A stretch of DNA of 64,000 bases from Hydrogenobacter hydrogenophilus (GCF_900215655.1 NZ_OBEN01000001.1:310001-374000); one strand, 5' to 3'; positions 24,692-34,547 are shown, numbered from the stretch's first letter. Numbers and translations are program-made. Notes: generated from the letters alone by a model not told the origin.

Positions 24692-25603
24692 ATGAGGGCT
24701 TTAGCGTTTTTGCTTTTACTTTTTGTTTTTGGATTGTCTAAGGAGATGAACCTCAAAAAGGTAGAAGACAACATCTACATGGTCAGGGGTGTGGATGAGC
24801 TACCATCTTTGGAAAATAAGGGTTTTGTGTCCAACGCATACGCAATCCTGACAAAAGAGGGATGGGTAGTAATAGACACTCTCTCCACACCCGAGCTTTC
24901 CAAAAAATTACTTGAGCAGATGTACAGGGTAAAGAAAGCTCCTGTCAAGTATGCCATCATAACCCACTACCACCCTGATCATTGGTACGGAGCTCAAACT
25001 TTTAAAGATGTTGGTGCAAAAATTATAGCACACAGAGGACTTTATGAGCTTTACAAAAGCGGGATGGCAAAGTCCATACTTGAGGAGGCAAACAAAAACT
25101 TTGGGGGGTTGTATAAAAGTGTCTTGCTAGTAGAACCAGACATAGTGGTAGATGACTATAAAAAGCTAAAGGTGGGCAGTGAGGAATTTGAAATTATCTC
25201 CATGACACCCGCGCATACCAACAGTGATATAGTGGTGTATATGCCAAAAAGGAAGGTGCTGTTTGCTGGCGATCTGGTGTATCAGAAGCGCATACCCTTT
25301 ATGGCAGATAGAAATGCAAGCTCCAAAGGGTGGGAAGAGGCATTGAAAAAGATGAAGAACATGGACATAAGAATTATCTTAGGAGGACATAACGATCCCA
25401 TGGACAAAAGCGCTATAGACTATACCTTGGGCTACATTACATATCTTAGGCAAAACATAAAGAAGATGAAGGAAGAGGGCAAGTTCATAGATGAGATAAA
25501 AACTGCCTTGCAAGATTCTCCTTACAAGTCAGACGCTATGTATGGGCAGTTTCATAACGCCAACATATTTAAAGTAGATAGCGAACTGGATTTAGAGCCA
25601 TGA
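24692..25603 (+). CDS. Exported metallo-beta-lactamase fold hydrolase
   Basis: The 303-residue protein starts MRALAFLLLLFVFGLS, a signal peptide. The MBL motif HYHPDHWYG follows, then later zinc ligands in PAHTNSDIVVY, FAGDLV and GGHNDP. It resembles the quinoprotein-relay/SoxH-type MBL proteins of chemolithotrophs. The ATG at 24692 is preferred because the longer upstream frame lies over the 5' end of the divergent HDAC-like gene. Its last codons overlap rimO by 4 bp. Confidence 0.8.
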   Translation: MRALAFLLLLFVFGLSKEMNLKKVEDNIYMVRGVDELPSLENKGFVSNAYAILTKEGWVVIDTLSTPELSKKLLEQMYRVKKAPVKYAIITHYHPDHWYGAQTFKDVGAKIIAHRGLYELYKSGMAKSILEEANKNFGGLYKSVLLVEPDIVVDDYKKLKVGSEEFEIISMTPAHTNSDIVVYMPKRKVLFAGDLVYQKRIPFMADRNASSKGWEEALKKMKNMDIRIILGGHNDPMDKSAIDYTLGYITYLRQNIKKMKEEGKFIDEIKTALQDSPYKSDAMYGQFHNANIFKVDSELDLEP

Positions 25604-26862
25604 AAGTAGGTGTAATAAGCTTAGGATGTGCCAAGAACCTTGTAGATACAGAGGTTCTCCTTGGTAAGCTCAAATCAAGCGGTGCTGTTATTGTAAGTGA
25701 TCCCAAAAAGGCAGATGTGATCATCATAAACACCTGCAGTTTTATAGAGCCGGCAAAAGCAGAATCCATAGACACCATACTGGAGTTTGCGGAAAAGAAG
25801 AAGGTGATAGTAATGGGTTGCTTAGTCCAAAGGTACAAGGAGGAGCTCCAAAAGGAGATACCAGAGGTTAGCGCTTACTTTGGCACAGAAAGCTGGGATT
25901 CCATATTAGAGTTTCTAAGGCTCAAGCCAAAAGAGGATATCAAAAGAATCCTTACCACGCCAAAATCTTATGCATACCTTAAAATATCTGAGGGATGCAA
26001 CAGGCTCTGCTCTTTTTGTGCAATACCCATCATAAGAGGAAGGCACAGATCAAGACCCATAGAAGAGATCGTTGAGGAAGCCAAATATCTGGCAGACCAA
26101 GGTGTAAAAGAGTTATGCATAGTTTCTCAGGATACTGCTTACTACGGCAGGGACATATACGGTAAAGCTCATCTTATAAAACTTCTGCAGGAGCTTGAGA
26201 AAGTACAAGGCGTAAAGTGGATAAGATTGCTCTATCTTTACCCCACAGAGGTAGAAGATGGGCTTCTTTATTACATGGCAGATTCGGAAAAGGTAATTCC
26301 TTACCTGGATATTCCCCTTCAACACATATCCACAGATGTGCTAAAGAGCATGAGAAGAGGCTACGATGAGAACTTTGTAAGGAAATTCTTAGATAAGGTG
26401 ATGAAGGTATTACCCCATGCTGTTTTGAGAACTACCTTCATAGTGGGCTACCCTTCTGAAACTGCGCAGGACTTTCAAAAGCTTTTGGATTTTGTGCAGG
26501 AAGGACACTTCCATTGGGTGGGGGTATTCACTTACTATCAGGAGGAGAATACTCATGCCTATGCCTTGGGAGATCCTATACCCATGCAAGAGAAAGAAAA
26601 CAGAAAGGAAGAGCTTTTAAGGGTACAGAAAGATATAACTTACAAAAAGAATCTTGACCTTGTAGGGAAAACCCTTGACCTTTTAGTAGATGGCTTTGAC
26701 GAAGAGCTTGGCATAGTGCCAGTAGGGAGGATTTACGCACAGGCTCCTGAAGTTGACGGCATTACTTACATAGAGGCAGAAAAACAGCTAAAGCCTGGAG
26801 AGGTAATCACGGTAAAGATCACTCAAGCTAAGGATTACGACCTTGTAGCGCAGTGCCTTTAG
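25600..26862 (+). CDS. rimO: Ribosomal protein S12 methylthiotransferase
   Basis: Radical SAM enzyme that adds a methylthio group to an Asp of ribosomal protein S12. The 420 residues carry the auxiliary cluster cysteines C10, C46 and C74, and the radical SAM cluster CNRLCSFC (C133, C137, C140). A C-terminal TRAM-type domain is present (about 355-420). The N-terminal VISLGCAKNLVDTE is diagnostic of RimO. It overlaps the MBL gene by 4 bp. Confidence 0.95.
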   Translation: MKVGVISLGCAKNLVDTEVLLGKLKSSGAVIVSDPKKADVIIINTCSFIEPAKAESIDTILEFAEKKKVIVMGCLVQRYKEELQKEIPEVSAYFGTESWDSILEFLRLKPKEDIKRILTTPKSYAYLKISEGCNRLCSFCAIPIIRGRHRSRPIEEIVEEAKYLADQGVKELCIVSQDTAYYGRDIYGKAHLIKLLQELEKVQGVKWIRLLYLYPTEVEDGLLYYMADSEKVIPYLDIPLQHISTDVLKSMRRGYDENFVRKFLDKVMKVLPHAVLRTTFIVGYPSETAQDFQKLLDFVQEGHFHWVGVFTYYQEENTHAYALGDPIPMQEKENRKEELLRVQKDITYKKNLDLVGKTLDLLVDGFDEELGIVPVGRIYAQAPEVDGITYIEAEKQLKPGEVITVKITQAKDYDLVAQCL

Positions 26863-27416
26863 ATATCAATACGAGCGAACTTTTTTCTTCCTTCCTCAAA
26901 CACATCTCCGCCGTATATGTCGTTAGCCACTATCACAGGAAAGTCTTCTACATAGAGCCTCCTTATAGCTTCTGTGCCTAAGTCCTCATACGCTATTACC
27001 TCAGAGGACTTTATACTTTTTGCCAGCAGAACAGCAACACCACCAACAGCAGCAAAGTAAACCGCTTTGTATTTTTTGAGAAGCTCCTTTACCTGCGGGC
27101 TTCTGTATCCTTTGCCTATCATACCCTTTAGTCCTAACTTTAAAAGAGGTTCCACATACTTGTCCATTCTAATGGCTGTGGTGGGTCCTGCTGACCCTAT
27201 CACTTGTCCGGGTTTGGGTGGGGTAGGTCCCACATAGTATATAACTTGTCCCTTCATATCAAAAGGTGGCATTTCTCCTCTGCTTATAGCCTCAACCATC
27301 CTTTTGTGAGCTGCATCTCTTGCGGTATATATGTAGCCGTTTAGCAGTACTTTATCACCTGCCCTGAGCTCTTCTATAACTTGGTCCGTTAAAGGAGTAA
27401 AGAGCCTTTTTTCCAT
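26859..27416 (-). CDS. Class I fumarate hydratase, beta (C-terminal) subunit
   Basis: Part of an Fe-S fumarase that interconverts fumarate and malate; in an autotroph it would run in the reductive TCA cycle. The 185 residues match the beta domain: GYIYTARDAAHKRM, YYVGPTPPKPGQVIGSAGPTT and KGYRSPQV. The alpha subunit, which holds the 4Fe-4S cluster, is not in this window. TATAAT ends 11 nt before the ATG with no Shine-Dalgarno. Its stop overlaps rimO by 4 bp in convergent orientation. Confidence 0.9.
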   Translation of the reverse strand: MEKRLFTPLTDQVIEELRAGDKVLLNGYIYTARDAAHKRMVEAISRGEMPPFDMKGQVIYYVGPTPPKPGQVIGSAGPTTAIRMDKYVEPLLKLGLKGMIGKGYRSPQVKELLKKYKAVYFAAVGGVAVLLAKSIKSSEVIAYEDLGTEAIRRLYVEDFPVIVANDIYGGDVFEEGRKKFARIDI

Positions 27417-27477
27417 AACATTATTGTATTATAAACCCTGCAAAATGCCAAAAATGTTTTATAATATTAGATTGTTA

Positions 27478-27549
27478 GGGCGCGTAGCTCAATGGCAGAG
27501 CGGGCGGCTCATAACCGCCCGGTTGGGGGTTCGAGTCCTCCCGCGCCCA
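27478..27549 (+). tRNA. tRNA with CAT anticodon (elongator Met or Ile2)
   Basis: Cloverleaf with acceptor GGGCGCG/CGCGCCC, D stem GCTC/GAGC, anticodon stem GGCGG/CCGCC, loop CTCATAA, and T stem GGGGG/CCTCC with loop TTCGAGT. A paired 1-72 position excludes the initiator. Whether C34 is modified to lysidine (Ile2) cannot be told. CCA is not encoded. TATAAT at 27460-27465 lies 12 bp upstream. Confidence 0.92.
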
Positions 27550-28026
27550 CTAATGAAGGAACTTTTCCAAAAGATTTCCAAAAAAGACAAAAGCAGAGAT
27601 CCTTAAACTTCTTGCTATGGCGCTTGCAATAAGGAAAGTCATTACAGGCATCTTGAATATGCCAGAAAGCCAACAGACTAGCTTATAAGGTTCTCCTACT
27701 ATGACCGCAAAAAACCCGTACTTATTGAATATGCTCTCTCCCTTTAGGTAAAGCTTCTCGCCCAAAAGGCGTTTTACAAAAGCCTCTCCAAAGAAACTCG
27801 CAAGATAGTAAGCCACCAAAGCACCAAGAATATTTCCTGCGAAAGCTACAAAACCTGCCACATATGTATTTAGCTTAAACAGGGGTGCGCTTACAATAAA
27901 GGGATACGGAGGTATGGGTTGAAACAGAGATTCAGTAAAGGATATAAGAAATATAGCCATATACCCATATTGGCTAACAAACTCTTGAGCGTACCGTTTA
28001 AGCTCAGGGAAAAATTGCTCTATCAA
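27550..28026 (-). CDS. VTT-domain (DedA/YqaA-like) inner-membrane protein
   Basis: The 158-residue membrane protein shows the VTT-domain pattern: FTESLFQPIPPYPFI with the re-entrant loop, NILGALVAYYLASFFGE, and FGNLLEKFL at the end. Relatives are lipid-flippase or transporter-like. Its stop codon is the three bases directly after the tRNA 3' end. It overlaps the MBL gene by 4 bp and is last in a ferredoxin-ferredoxin-MBL-VTT operon. Confidence 0.8.
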   Translation of the reverse strand: MIEQFFPELKRYAQEFVSQYGYMAIFLISFTESLFQPIPPYPFIVSAPLFKLNTYVAGFVAFAGNILGALVAYYLASFFGEAFVKRLLGEKLYLKGESIFNKYGFFAVIVGEPYKLVCWLSGIFKMPVMTFLIASAIARSLRISAFVFFGNLLEKFLH

Positions 28027-28781
28027 TGTAAATAAACCTCCATATTGTCAAAAGCGGATACGGTGTTTACACCTGTTAACGAGGTTATGTAGTCTGCCAC
28101 CTCCTGAGGATCATGATTTTTTAGGAATTCATAACCAAAGTGGGTAAGGATAGCTTTTTGAGGATGCAAGCCTCTTATAAGTTTAATAGCATCTTCTACA
28201 GAAAGGTGTTCTATGTTTTCCCTTTTGTTGTAAAGGGTAGTGTTTATGATCATGACCTGTACATTTCTTGGGTATAGGCTCAGCATCTTGTCCTCAAACA
28301 TAGCGCACGATACATAAAGCACTTTGTCATTGAGCAAAAGAGCGTAAGTTTCTGTGTTGTGATGCCTATGTTTCATAACCGCTTTTACTTTTATACCCAT
28401 ATACTCAAAGGTTCTGCCTTCTTCAAGAAAAGCCTCAAAGGCAAGTCTCTTCCTCAAGTAAGGCAGAATTACTCTGTCTTCTCCTTCAAAAGCAGATCTT
28501 GGTGCAAATAGAGCTATGTGAATTCTTTTTCCACCATCTGTTGACGCTTCTATGAGGGAATTTACATCCGCAGAGTGATCTAAGTGTATGTGTGATAGTA
28601 CTATCAAATCCAAAGCTCTTGGGTCAAATCCTCTCTCGTGAAGGTAAACAAAAGCGCCAGGTCCGGGGTCTACATGCACCCACCTTCCCGATAGGTGCAT
28701 TAGCATACCACCAGACCTTCTTATCCTTCTAAAAGTGCTTGCTCTACCTCCTGCGGTTCCTAAGAAAAGTATCTTATCCAA
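28023..28781 (-). CDS. Metallo-beta-lactamase fold hydrolase (RNase Z/PhnP-like)
   Basis: The 252-residue cytoplasmic protein starts ILFLGTAGGRAS. It carries HIHLDHSAD (zinc site), KHRHHNTETYAL with a His cluster, and a distal His (ILTHFGYEF), the layout of RNase Z-related and PhnP-like phosphodiesterases. The substrate is unknown. It overlaps the upstream ferredoxin by 8 bp and the downstream VTT gene by 4 bp. Confidence 0.75.
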   Translation of the reverse strand: MDKILFLGTAGGRASTFRRIRRSGGMLMHLSGRWVHVDPGPGAFVYLHERGFDPRALDLIVLSHIHLDHSADVNSLIEASTDGGKRIHIALFAPRSAFEGEDRVILPYLRKRLAFEAFLEEGRTFEYMGIKVKAVMKHRHHNTETYALLLNDKVLYVSCAMFEDKMLSLYPRNVQVMIINTTLYNKRENIEHLSVEDAIKLIRGLHPQKAILTHFGYEFLKNHDPQEVADYITSLTGVNTVSAFDNMEVYLH

Positions 28782-28974
28782 CCTCTTCTAACTGTATGGA
28801 GCTACTGGGACAGCTTTCTGCTACCTCCCGTAGAGAGGATTTCAAAGGATCATCTATCTTAACCCTAAGCCAGACTATGGGTATGCCATCACCTCTATCA
28901 GCAAATACTTGCGGTAGCATATCGTAGCACAACCTACAGGCTGTGCATGTATCTATATCAATAAGGATTCTCAT
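28774..28974 (-). CDS. [4Fe-4S] ferredoxin
   Basis: Small electron carrier (66 residues). MRILIDIDTCTACRLCYDML gives Cys-x2-Cys-x2-Cys; the fourth ligand is in AESCPSSSI, so it binds one 4Fe-4S cluster. ATG 28974 is used because it aligns with the tandem copy upstream. In Aquificaceae such ferredoxins serve pyruvate and 2-oxoglutarate:ferredoxin oxidoreductases of the reductive TCA cycle; that use here is inferred. It overlaps the upstream ferredoxin by 4 bp. Confidence 0.9.
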   Translation of the reverse strand: MRILIDIDTCTACRLCYDMLPQVFADRGDGIPIVWLRVKIDDPLKSSLREVAESCPSSSIQLEEVG

Positions 28975-29189
28975 GCTTCCTCTGTTATGATGGAACCGCT
29001 GGGGCATTCGTCTGTGACTTCTTTAACTTCCTGCTCCAACTCTGCAGGGACTATCATCCAACCGTCAGGTCCAGGGCTTACAACTTCCGCTATGCCATCG
29101 CCCCTGTTTTTGTAAACCTCAGGAACTCTATCGTAGCATAGCTCGCAAGCAGTGCAAGTATCTGGATCAACTCTTGTTTTAAGTGCCAT
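28971..29189 (-). CDS. [4Fe-4S] ferredoxin (tandem copy)
   Basis: The 72-residue ferredoxin carries DTCTACELCYDRVPEVYKN and the fourth Cys in TDECPSGSI. It is a close paralogue of the next gene, so the pair arose by tandem duplication. ATG 29189 follows an AAGGAGGTAAG site; an ATG 21 nt upstream would precede that site. It heads the operon, with AT-rich promoter-like sequence at 29211-29263. A pair of tandem ferredoxins, Fd1 and Fd2, is known in Hydrogenobacter thermophilus. Confidence 0.9.
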   Translation of the reverse strand: MALKTRVDPDTCTACELCYDRVPEVYKNRGDGIAEVVSPGPDGWMIVPAELEQEVKEVTDECPSGSIITEEA

Positions 29190-29263
29190 ACTACTTACCT
29201 CCTTAAACAAAGTTTTAGGTTATTAAAATATAACACATATTTAAAACATCAATATATCCTAAA

Positions 29264-30142
29264 TCATGTGCGCAAAAACTCGTACACAGTTTTGCCTATG
29301 AAGGCAGGGTTCTCTATAACATTTACTCCTGCATCTTTTAATGCAGACATCTTAGCCTGAGCTGTTCCCTTGCCTCCACTTATTATAGCTCCTGCGTGTC
29401 CCATCCTCCTGCCGGGTGGTGCGGTAATACCCGCTATGTATGCAAATACTGGTTTCCTCACATGGTTTTTTATATACTCAGCCGCTTCTTCCTCTGCAGT
29501 GCCACCTATTTCCCCTATCATGAGAATGGCTTCTGTTTCTGGGTCCTCATTGAACATAGCTATAACATCCTTGTGAGAGAGCCCATGCACTGGGTCTCCA
29601 CCTATTCCTACCGCAGTGGACTGACCAAGTCCGTAGCGTGTGAGCTGATAAGAAGCTTCGTAAGTCAGAGTTCCACTCCTTGATACTATACCTATGCTAC
29701 CTCTTTTGAATATGTGTCCAGGCATTATGCCTACTTTGGCTTCATCAGGAGTTATAACTCCAGGGCAGTTGGGACCTATCAGCCTTGCGTTAGGATAGTT
29801 CTTTTTCATGTAGTCCTTTACCTGCATCATGTCCTTGACGGGAATACCTTCTGTGATACAAACTACAAGCTCTATGCCTGCATCTAAGGCTTCCACTATG
29901 GCATCACCTGCAAAGACAGGAGGTACAAATATCAAAGAGCAGTTAGCACCTGTCTCTTTTACCGCTTCTTCTACAGTGTTAAAGACAGGTATGTCCTCTA
30001 CCTTCTGACCGCCTTTGCCCGGTGTGACGCCAGCCACAACTTTTGTACCGTAAGCTTTACATTGCAGAGCGTGAAAAGACCCTTCCTTTCCAGTGATACC
30101 CTGAACTACCACTTTTGTATCTTTGTTTACCAATATAGACAT
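29264..30142 (-). CDS. sucD: Succinyl-CoA synthetase (ADP-forming), alpha subunit
   Basis: Interconverts succinate and succinyl-CoA; in a reductive TCA cycle it works in the succinyl-CoA-forming direction. The 292 residues have the CoA-binding [19 protein letters not shown] start, [21 protein letters not shown] and the active-site phosphohistidine in [11 protein letters not shown]. It follows sucC by 21 bp, with an AGGTATAAC ribosome site. The related citryl-CoA synthetase of Hydrogenobacter has longer subunits, so this is the succinyl enzyme. Confidence 0.96.
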   Translation of the reverse strand: MSILVNKDTKVVVQGITGKEGSFHALQCKAYGTKVVAGVTPGKGGQKVEDIPVFNTVEEAVKETGANCSLIFVPPVFAGDAIVEALDAGIELVVCITEGIPVKDMMQVKDYMKKNYPNARLIGPNCPGVITPDEAKVGIMPGHIFKRGSIGIVSRSGTLTYEASYQLTRYGLGQSTAVGIGGDPVHGLSHKDVIAMFNEDPETEAILMIGEIGGTAEEEAAEYIKNHVRKPVFAYIAGITAPPGRRMGHAGAIISGGKGTAQAKMSALKDAGVNVIENPAFIGKTVYEFLRT

Positions 30143-30163
30143 GTTATACCTCCAATCCTTGAT

Positions 30164-31318
30164 TTAACTCCTGCTTGCCAGTTCTACAGCTTTCTTAGCT
30201 CCGTCCCACATATCTTCAGCGTTAATGAAGTTAAGACCTGACTGAGCAAGAAGTCTTCTACCTTCTTCCACATTTGTACCTTCCATTCGGACAACTACCG
30301 GTACTTTTATTTGCACCATCTTTGCTGCCTCTATAAGCCCCTGAGCCAGTCTGTCACATCTGAGTATGCCACCAAATATGTTTATAAATACAGCCTTTAC
30401 ATTCTGGTCTGCCATGAGTATCCTAAAAGCGTTGGCTATCTGCTCCACATTAGCTCCACCTCCCACATCAAGAAAATTAGCAGGCTCTCCACCTGCCAGC
30501 TTTATTATGTCCATAGTAGTCATGGCAAGACCAGCACCGTTTACCATACATCCTATGTTGCCTTCAAGTTTTATGTAGTTGAGACTGTAGCGTTTGGCTT
30601 CTACTTCAAGGGGATCAAGCTGTGTAAGGTCCTCTAACTCTTCCAGGTCTTTGTGTCTTATTAGAGCGTTGTCATCTATTTCTACCTTTGCGTCAAGCAA
30701 GATAAGGTTTCCTTCTTTTGTGAGCACCAGAGGGTTTATCTCCACAAGGCTTGCATCTAAGTCCATGTAAGCTCTATATAAGGCTAACGCTATCTTGACA
30801 AATTCATTCACAGGAAGTCCCAGCTTGAAGGCTATCCTTCTTGCCTGAGAAGGCATAAGCCCCAAAGCAGGGTCTATGTGGAGCATGTGTATGGCTTCTG
30901 GTTTTTCCTTTGCCACCTCTTCTATCTCCATACCACCTTCCGCAGAAGCCATAAGAACTGGTTTTGACAGCGCTCTGTCAAGGGTTATAGAAAGGTAATA
31001 CTCTTTTTGTATGTTAGTTGCTTTTTCTATCCAAACTCTGCTCACGAGCTTTCCTTCTGGACACTGGAAGGTTTTTAATACTTTTCCCAACATACCTTCT
31101 ACTGCCTGCTTTAGCTCCTCCTGATTTCTTACGAGCTTTACACCTCCCGCTTTACCTCTCCCTCCACAATGCACTTGAGCCTTTACCACTAAAGGATACT
31201 CTCCAAGCTCTTCTGCGCTCTGTATGGCTTCTTCTAAAGAAAAGGCTACCCTTCCTTCTGGAACAGGAAGCCCATACTTTTTTAGAAGCTCCTTTGCCTG
31301 ATGTTCGTGCAGTTTCAT
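30164..31318 (-). CDS. sucC: Succinyl-CoA synthetase, beta subunit
   Basis: ATP-grasp subunit (384 residues). It shows [70 protein letters not shown] and [10 protein letters not shown]. The start ATG at 31318 gives the standard [12 protein letters not shown]; an ATG 6 nt earlier is the alternative. It forms a two-gene operon with sucD. Confidence 0.96.
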   Translation of the reverse strand: MKLHEHQAKELLKKYGLPVPEGRVAFSLEEAIQSAEELGEYPLVVKAQVHCGGRGKAGGVKLVRNQEELKQAVEGMLGKVLKTFQCPEGKLVSRVWIEKATNIQKEYYLSITLDRALSKPVLMASAEGGMEIEEVAKEKPEAIHMLHIDPALGLMPSQARRIAFKLGLPVNEFVKIALALYRAYMDLDASLVEINPLVLTKEGNLILLDAKVEIDDNALIRHKDLEELEDLTQLDPLEVEAKRYSLNYIKLEGNIGCMVNGAGLAMTTMDIIKLAGGEPANFLDVGGGANVEQIANAFRILMADQNVKAVFINIFGGILRCDRLAQGLIEAAKMVQIKVPVVVRMEGTNVEEGRRLLAQSGLNFINAEDMWDGAKKAVELASRS

Positions 31319-31348
31319 CCACAAACCTCCGTCAAGTTTAAGAAAAAA

Positions 31349-32605
31349 TTATACAGAAAACAGAGAATGGACCAATTCTTTAAACCTCTCCCCCCTCTCC
31401 ACATAGTCCCTGAACATATCAAAGGAAGCGCAGGCGGGAGAAAAAAGGATAACATCACCACTCTGAGAGTAAGCCTTTGCCATTTTTACCGCAGTTTCTA
31501 AGCTATCTGCCTTCTCAATCTTAACAGCTCCTTTCCAAGCTTGAAATATCTTGTCTTTTGCTTCACCTATAAGTACAGCTATCTTTACCTTTTGAGCAAC
31601 AAGATGATAAAGGCTTTCAAAGTCTCCTCCTTTATCTTTCCCACCTGCTATAAGTATGACCCTTTTGTCTGGCATGTTTCTTAATGCAGATCTCAAAGCG
31701 TTTACAGTTGTAGCTTTTGAATCGTTAAAAACCTTAACACCTTTCCACTCTCCCAAAAACTCAAGCCTGAAAGGTAATCCAGAAAACTCGTAAAGAACTT
31801 TTCTTATGGTATCAGTAGGCACACCCATAAGCCTGCACATGATGGCACTTGCAAGAGCGTTCATATAGTTGTGATATCCAAAGACTTTTAACTTACTTAC
31901 TTCAAAAAGCTCTTCATCCATGAAATAAGCTTTACCGTCTTTTATAAAACCGTGTGCATCTTCTGAACCAAAAAGATACTTTTTTGCCCTTGTGGGAGTG
32001 CTGAGCACCTGTTTCTGTTCTGAATAAAGCGCGATAAAGTCTTCCTTTTGCTGATTCCTAAAGATGTTGTACTTACTCTGAAGGTAGTCCTCAAGGTCTT
32101 TGTGCCAATCTAAGTGATCCCGAGAAAAGTTTAAAAAGGCTCCACCGTGCGGTCTGAAGGTCTTTAGAGTTTTACCCTGAAAGGAGGATACTTCAAGCAC
32201 AGCAAGGCACGATGGATTTTTTAAAACTATCTGGGAAAAGGGTGTTCCTATATTACCTCCTTCACATACATTTCCCAAATGTTCTTTGAGTATAAGGTAT
32301 GTCATCCTTGTGGTGGTTGATTTTCCATCAGTGCCTGTAATAGCAATAGCTTTTCCTTTAAAGAATCTATAAGCCAGCTCAAGTTCACCTATAACTTCTA
32401 TATTCCTTTTCTGAGCTGACAACCAAAGGGGATGGTGTGGAGGTATGCCCGGTGATAGCACTACGGTATCTACCAGATCAAGATACTGCCTAAAATCCGT
32501 ACCATCTTTATCATCACCTGCGTAGACTTCGTAGTTTTTAGCTTTGAGAAGTTCTACAGCAGATCTTCCGCTTACACCAAGTCCCCATACGAGCACACGT
32601 TTCAT
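31349..32605 (-). CDS. murD: UDP-N-acetylmuramoylalanine-D-glutamate ligase
   Basis: Cytoplasmic ATP-dependent ligase adding D-Glu to the peptidoglycan precursor. The 418 residues contain the N-terminal VWGLGVSGRSAVELL, the ATP loop ITGTDGKSTTTR, NFSRDHLDWH, FNDSKATTVNALRSAL and LFSPACASFDMFRDY. It is divergent from thrS across 23 bp and is not in a dcw cluster, unlike in many bacteria; mraY is also isolated in this window. Confidence 0.95.
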   Translation of the reverse strand: MKRVLVWGLGVSGRSAVELLKAKNYEVYAGDDKDGTDFRQYLDLVDTVVLSPGIPPHHPLWLSAQKRNIEVIGELELAYRFFKGKAIAITGTDGKSTTTRMTYLILKEHLGNVCEGGNIGTPFSQIVLKNPSCLAVLEVSSFQGKTLKTFRPHGGAFLNFSRDHLDWHKDLEDYLQSKYNIFRNQQKEDFIALYSEQKQVLSTPTRAKKYLFGSEDAHGFIKDGKAYFMDEELFEVSKLKVFGYHNYMNALASAIMCRLMGVPTDTIRKVLYEFSGLPFRLEFLGEWKGVKVFNDSKATTVNALRSALRNMPDKRVILIAGGKDKGGDFESLYHLVAQKVKIAVLIGEAKDKIFQAWKGAVKIEKADSLETAVKMAKAYSQSGDVILFSPACASFDMFRDYVERGERFKELVHSLFSV

Positions 32606-32628
32606 AAGTTTGTGTATACTATATTACC

Positions 32629-34542
32629 ATGATAAGCGTAGAAGTAGAAGGTAAGGTTTTTCAGGTTGAAGAAGGGACCACATTAGGTGATATATACAAG
32701 ATGGCACAAATAGAAGGTGCCATAGGCGGTAAAGTAAACGGTAAAATATACGACCTCCAGACACCCATAAGAAGCTCAGCCAAAATAATCCCCATTTATA
32801 AAGGTGATCCGGAAAGCTTAGAGATCCTCAGACATTCCTTGGCACACATCATGGCTCAGGCTCTTAAGGAAATTTACGGAAAAGATAAGGTTCATTTGGG
32901 AGTTGGACCTACTACAGAAGAAGGGTTCTATTACGATGTAGAGATAGAGGGTATAAGACTCAGCGAGGATGACCTTCCAAAGATAGAGGAGAAGATGAAG
33001 GAGATAATACAAAAAAATTATCCCATACTTAGAAGGGAGATAGACAGAGAAGAAGCCAAAAAGCTCTTTGAAAAGCTTAAAGAAAAGTACAAATTAGAAA
33101 TAATCCAGCGTATAAGCCCAGATGATGTTATATCTGTATATGAGCAGGACGATTTTGTAGACCTTTGCAGAGGTCCCCACATACCTTCTACAGGTATGGC
33201 AGGTGCTTTTAAGCTAACCCACATAAGTGGTGCTTATTGGATGGGAGATGCCAAAAGACCCATGCTACAGAGAATATACGGTATAGCCTTTTGGGATCAC
33301 AAAGAGTTAGAAGAGCGTCTGAAGTTCTACGAAGAAGCAAAGAAAAGAGATCACAGAAAGCTCGGCAGAGAACTTGAAATATTTCTAATAGACGAGACAG
33401 TAGGTCCGGGACTTGTCCTATGGCTACCAAAAGGAGGTACTTACAGAAAGGTACTTGAAGATTATTGGAAAGAAGAACACGAAAAAAGAGGCTATCAGTT
33501 TGTATATACACCACACATAGGAAACGCAAAACTTTGGGAAATAAGTGGCCACCTTGACTATTACAAACCAAATATGTTTCCACCTATGCAGGTGGAACAC
33601 GAAGAGTACTTTGTCAAACCCATGAACTGTCCCTTCCACATAGCCATTTACAAAAGCAAGGTTAGAAGTTATAAAGAACTACCCATTAAGCTTGCAGAAC
33701 TTGGTACAGTTTACAGGTACGAAATGTCTGGAGTTTTGCACGGACTTATGAGGGTAAGGGGCTTCACTCAAGACGATGCTCACATAATATGCACACCAGA
33801 GCAAGTAGAAGATGTAATACACGAAACCCTTGAGTTTGCAGTTTGTATGCTAAGAGACTTTGGTTTTAGGGAATTTAAAGTTTACATATCCACAAAGCCT
33901 GTTGATGCCATAGGCTCACAGGAACAGTGGGAACTTGCAGAAAACTCGCTCAAAAAAGCGGTAGAATCTATGGATCTTGATTACGAGATAGATGAAGGAG
34001 GAGGAGCCTTTTATGGTCCTAAGATAGATGTTAAGATAAGAGACGCTATAGGGAGACTTTGGCAGTGTTCTACAATACAGTTTGACTTTAATCTTCCTGA
34101 GCGCTTTGACATGACTTATGTAGGTCCAGATAACAAAAGGCACAGACCCTACATGATACATAGGGCACTCCTTGGATCTATAGAAAGGTTCACAGGTGTG
34201 CTTTTGGAACACTATGCAGGTGCGCTTCCTGTATGGCTCTCCCCAGTGCAAGTAAGGATCATACCCATATCCGAAAAACACCTACCTTATTCAAAGGAGC
34301 TTGAGGTAAAACTAAGGTCAGAAGGTTTGAGAGTGGAGATAGATGGCAGACAGGAACGGCTAAACGCCAAAGTAAGAGATGCAGAACTTCAAAAAATACC
34401 CTACATAGTTGTTATAGGAGACAAAGAGGTTCAAGAAGGCAAGCTTTCAGTGAGGAGTAAAAAAGAAGGGAACTTAGGTAGCATCAGCCTTGAAGATTTT
34501 ATACAACATTTAAAAGAAAGGATAAGGAATAAAGCACCATAG
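32629..34542 (+). CDS. thrS: Threonyl-tRNA synthetase
   Basis: Charges tRNA-Thr. The 637 residues contain an N-terminal TGS domain (1-62), the editing domain (HSLAHIMAQALKEIYG, DLCRGPHIPSTG), and the class II core with the zinc Cys in PMNCPFHIAIYKS. Motif 2 is YRYEMSGVLHGLMRVRGFTQD, here split by position rather than quoted as one, and motif 3 is RPYMIHRALLGSIERF. An anticodon-binding domain closes the protein. TATACT ends 8 nt before the ATG and no ribosome site is visible, suggesting a leaderless message. Confidence 0.97.
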   Translation: MISVEVEGKVFQVEEGTTLGDIYKMAQIEGAIGGKVNGKIYDLQTPIRSSAKIIPIYKGDPESLEILRHSLAHIMAQALKEIYGKDKVHLGVGPTTEEGFYYDVEIEGIRLSEDDLPKIEEKMKEIIQKNYPILRREIDREEAKKLFEKLKEKYKLEIIQRISPDDVISVYEQDDFVDLCRGPHIPSTGMAGAFKLTHISGAYWMGDAKRPMLQRIYGIAFWDHKELEERLKFYEEAKKRDHRKLGRELEIFLIDETVGPGLVLWLPKGGTYRKVLEDYWKEEHEKRGYQFVYTPHIGNAKLWEISGHLDYYKPNMFPPMQVEHEEYFVKPMNCPFHIAIYKSKVRSYKELPIKLAELGTVYRYEMSGVLHGLMRVRGFTQDDAHIICTPEQVEDVIHETLEFAVCMLRDFGFREFKVYISTKPVDAIGSQEQWELAENSLKKAVESMDLDYEIDEGGGAFYGPKIDVKIRDAIGRLWQCSTIQFDFNLPERFDMTYVGPDNKRHRPYMIHRALLGSIERFTGVLLEHYAGALPVWLSPVQVRIIPISEKHLPYSKELEVKLRSEGLRVEIDGRQERLNAKVRDAELQKIPYIVVIGDKEVQEGKLSVRSKKEGNLGSISLEDFIQHLKERIRNKAP

Positions 34543-34547
34543 ATAAC

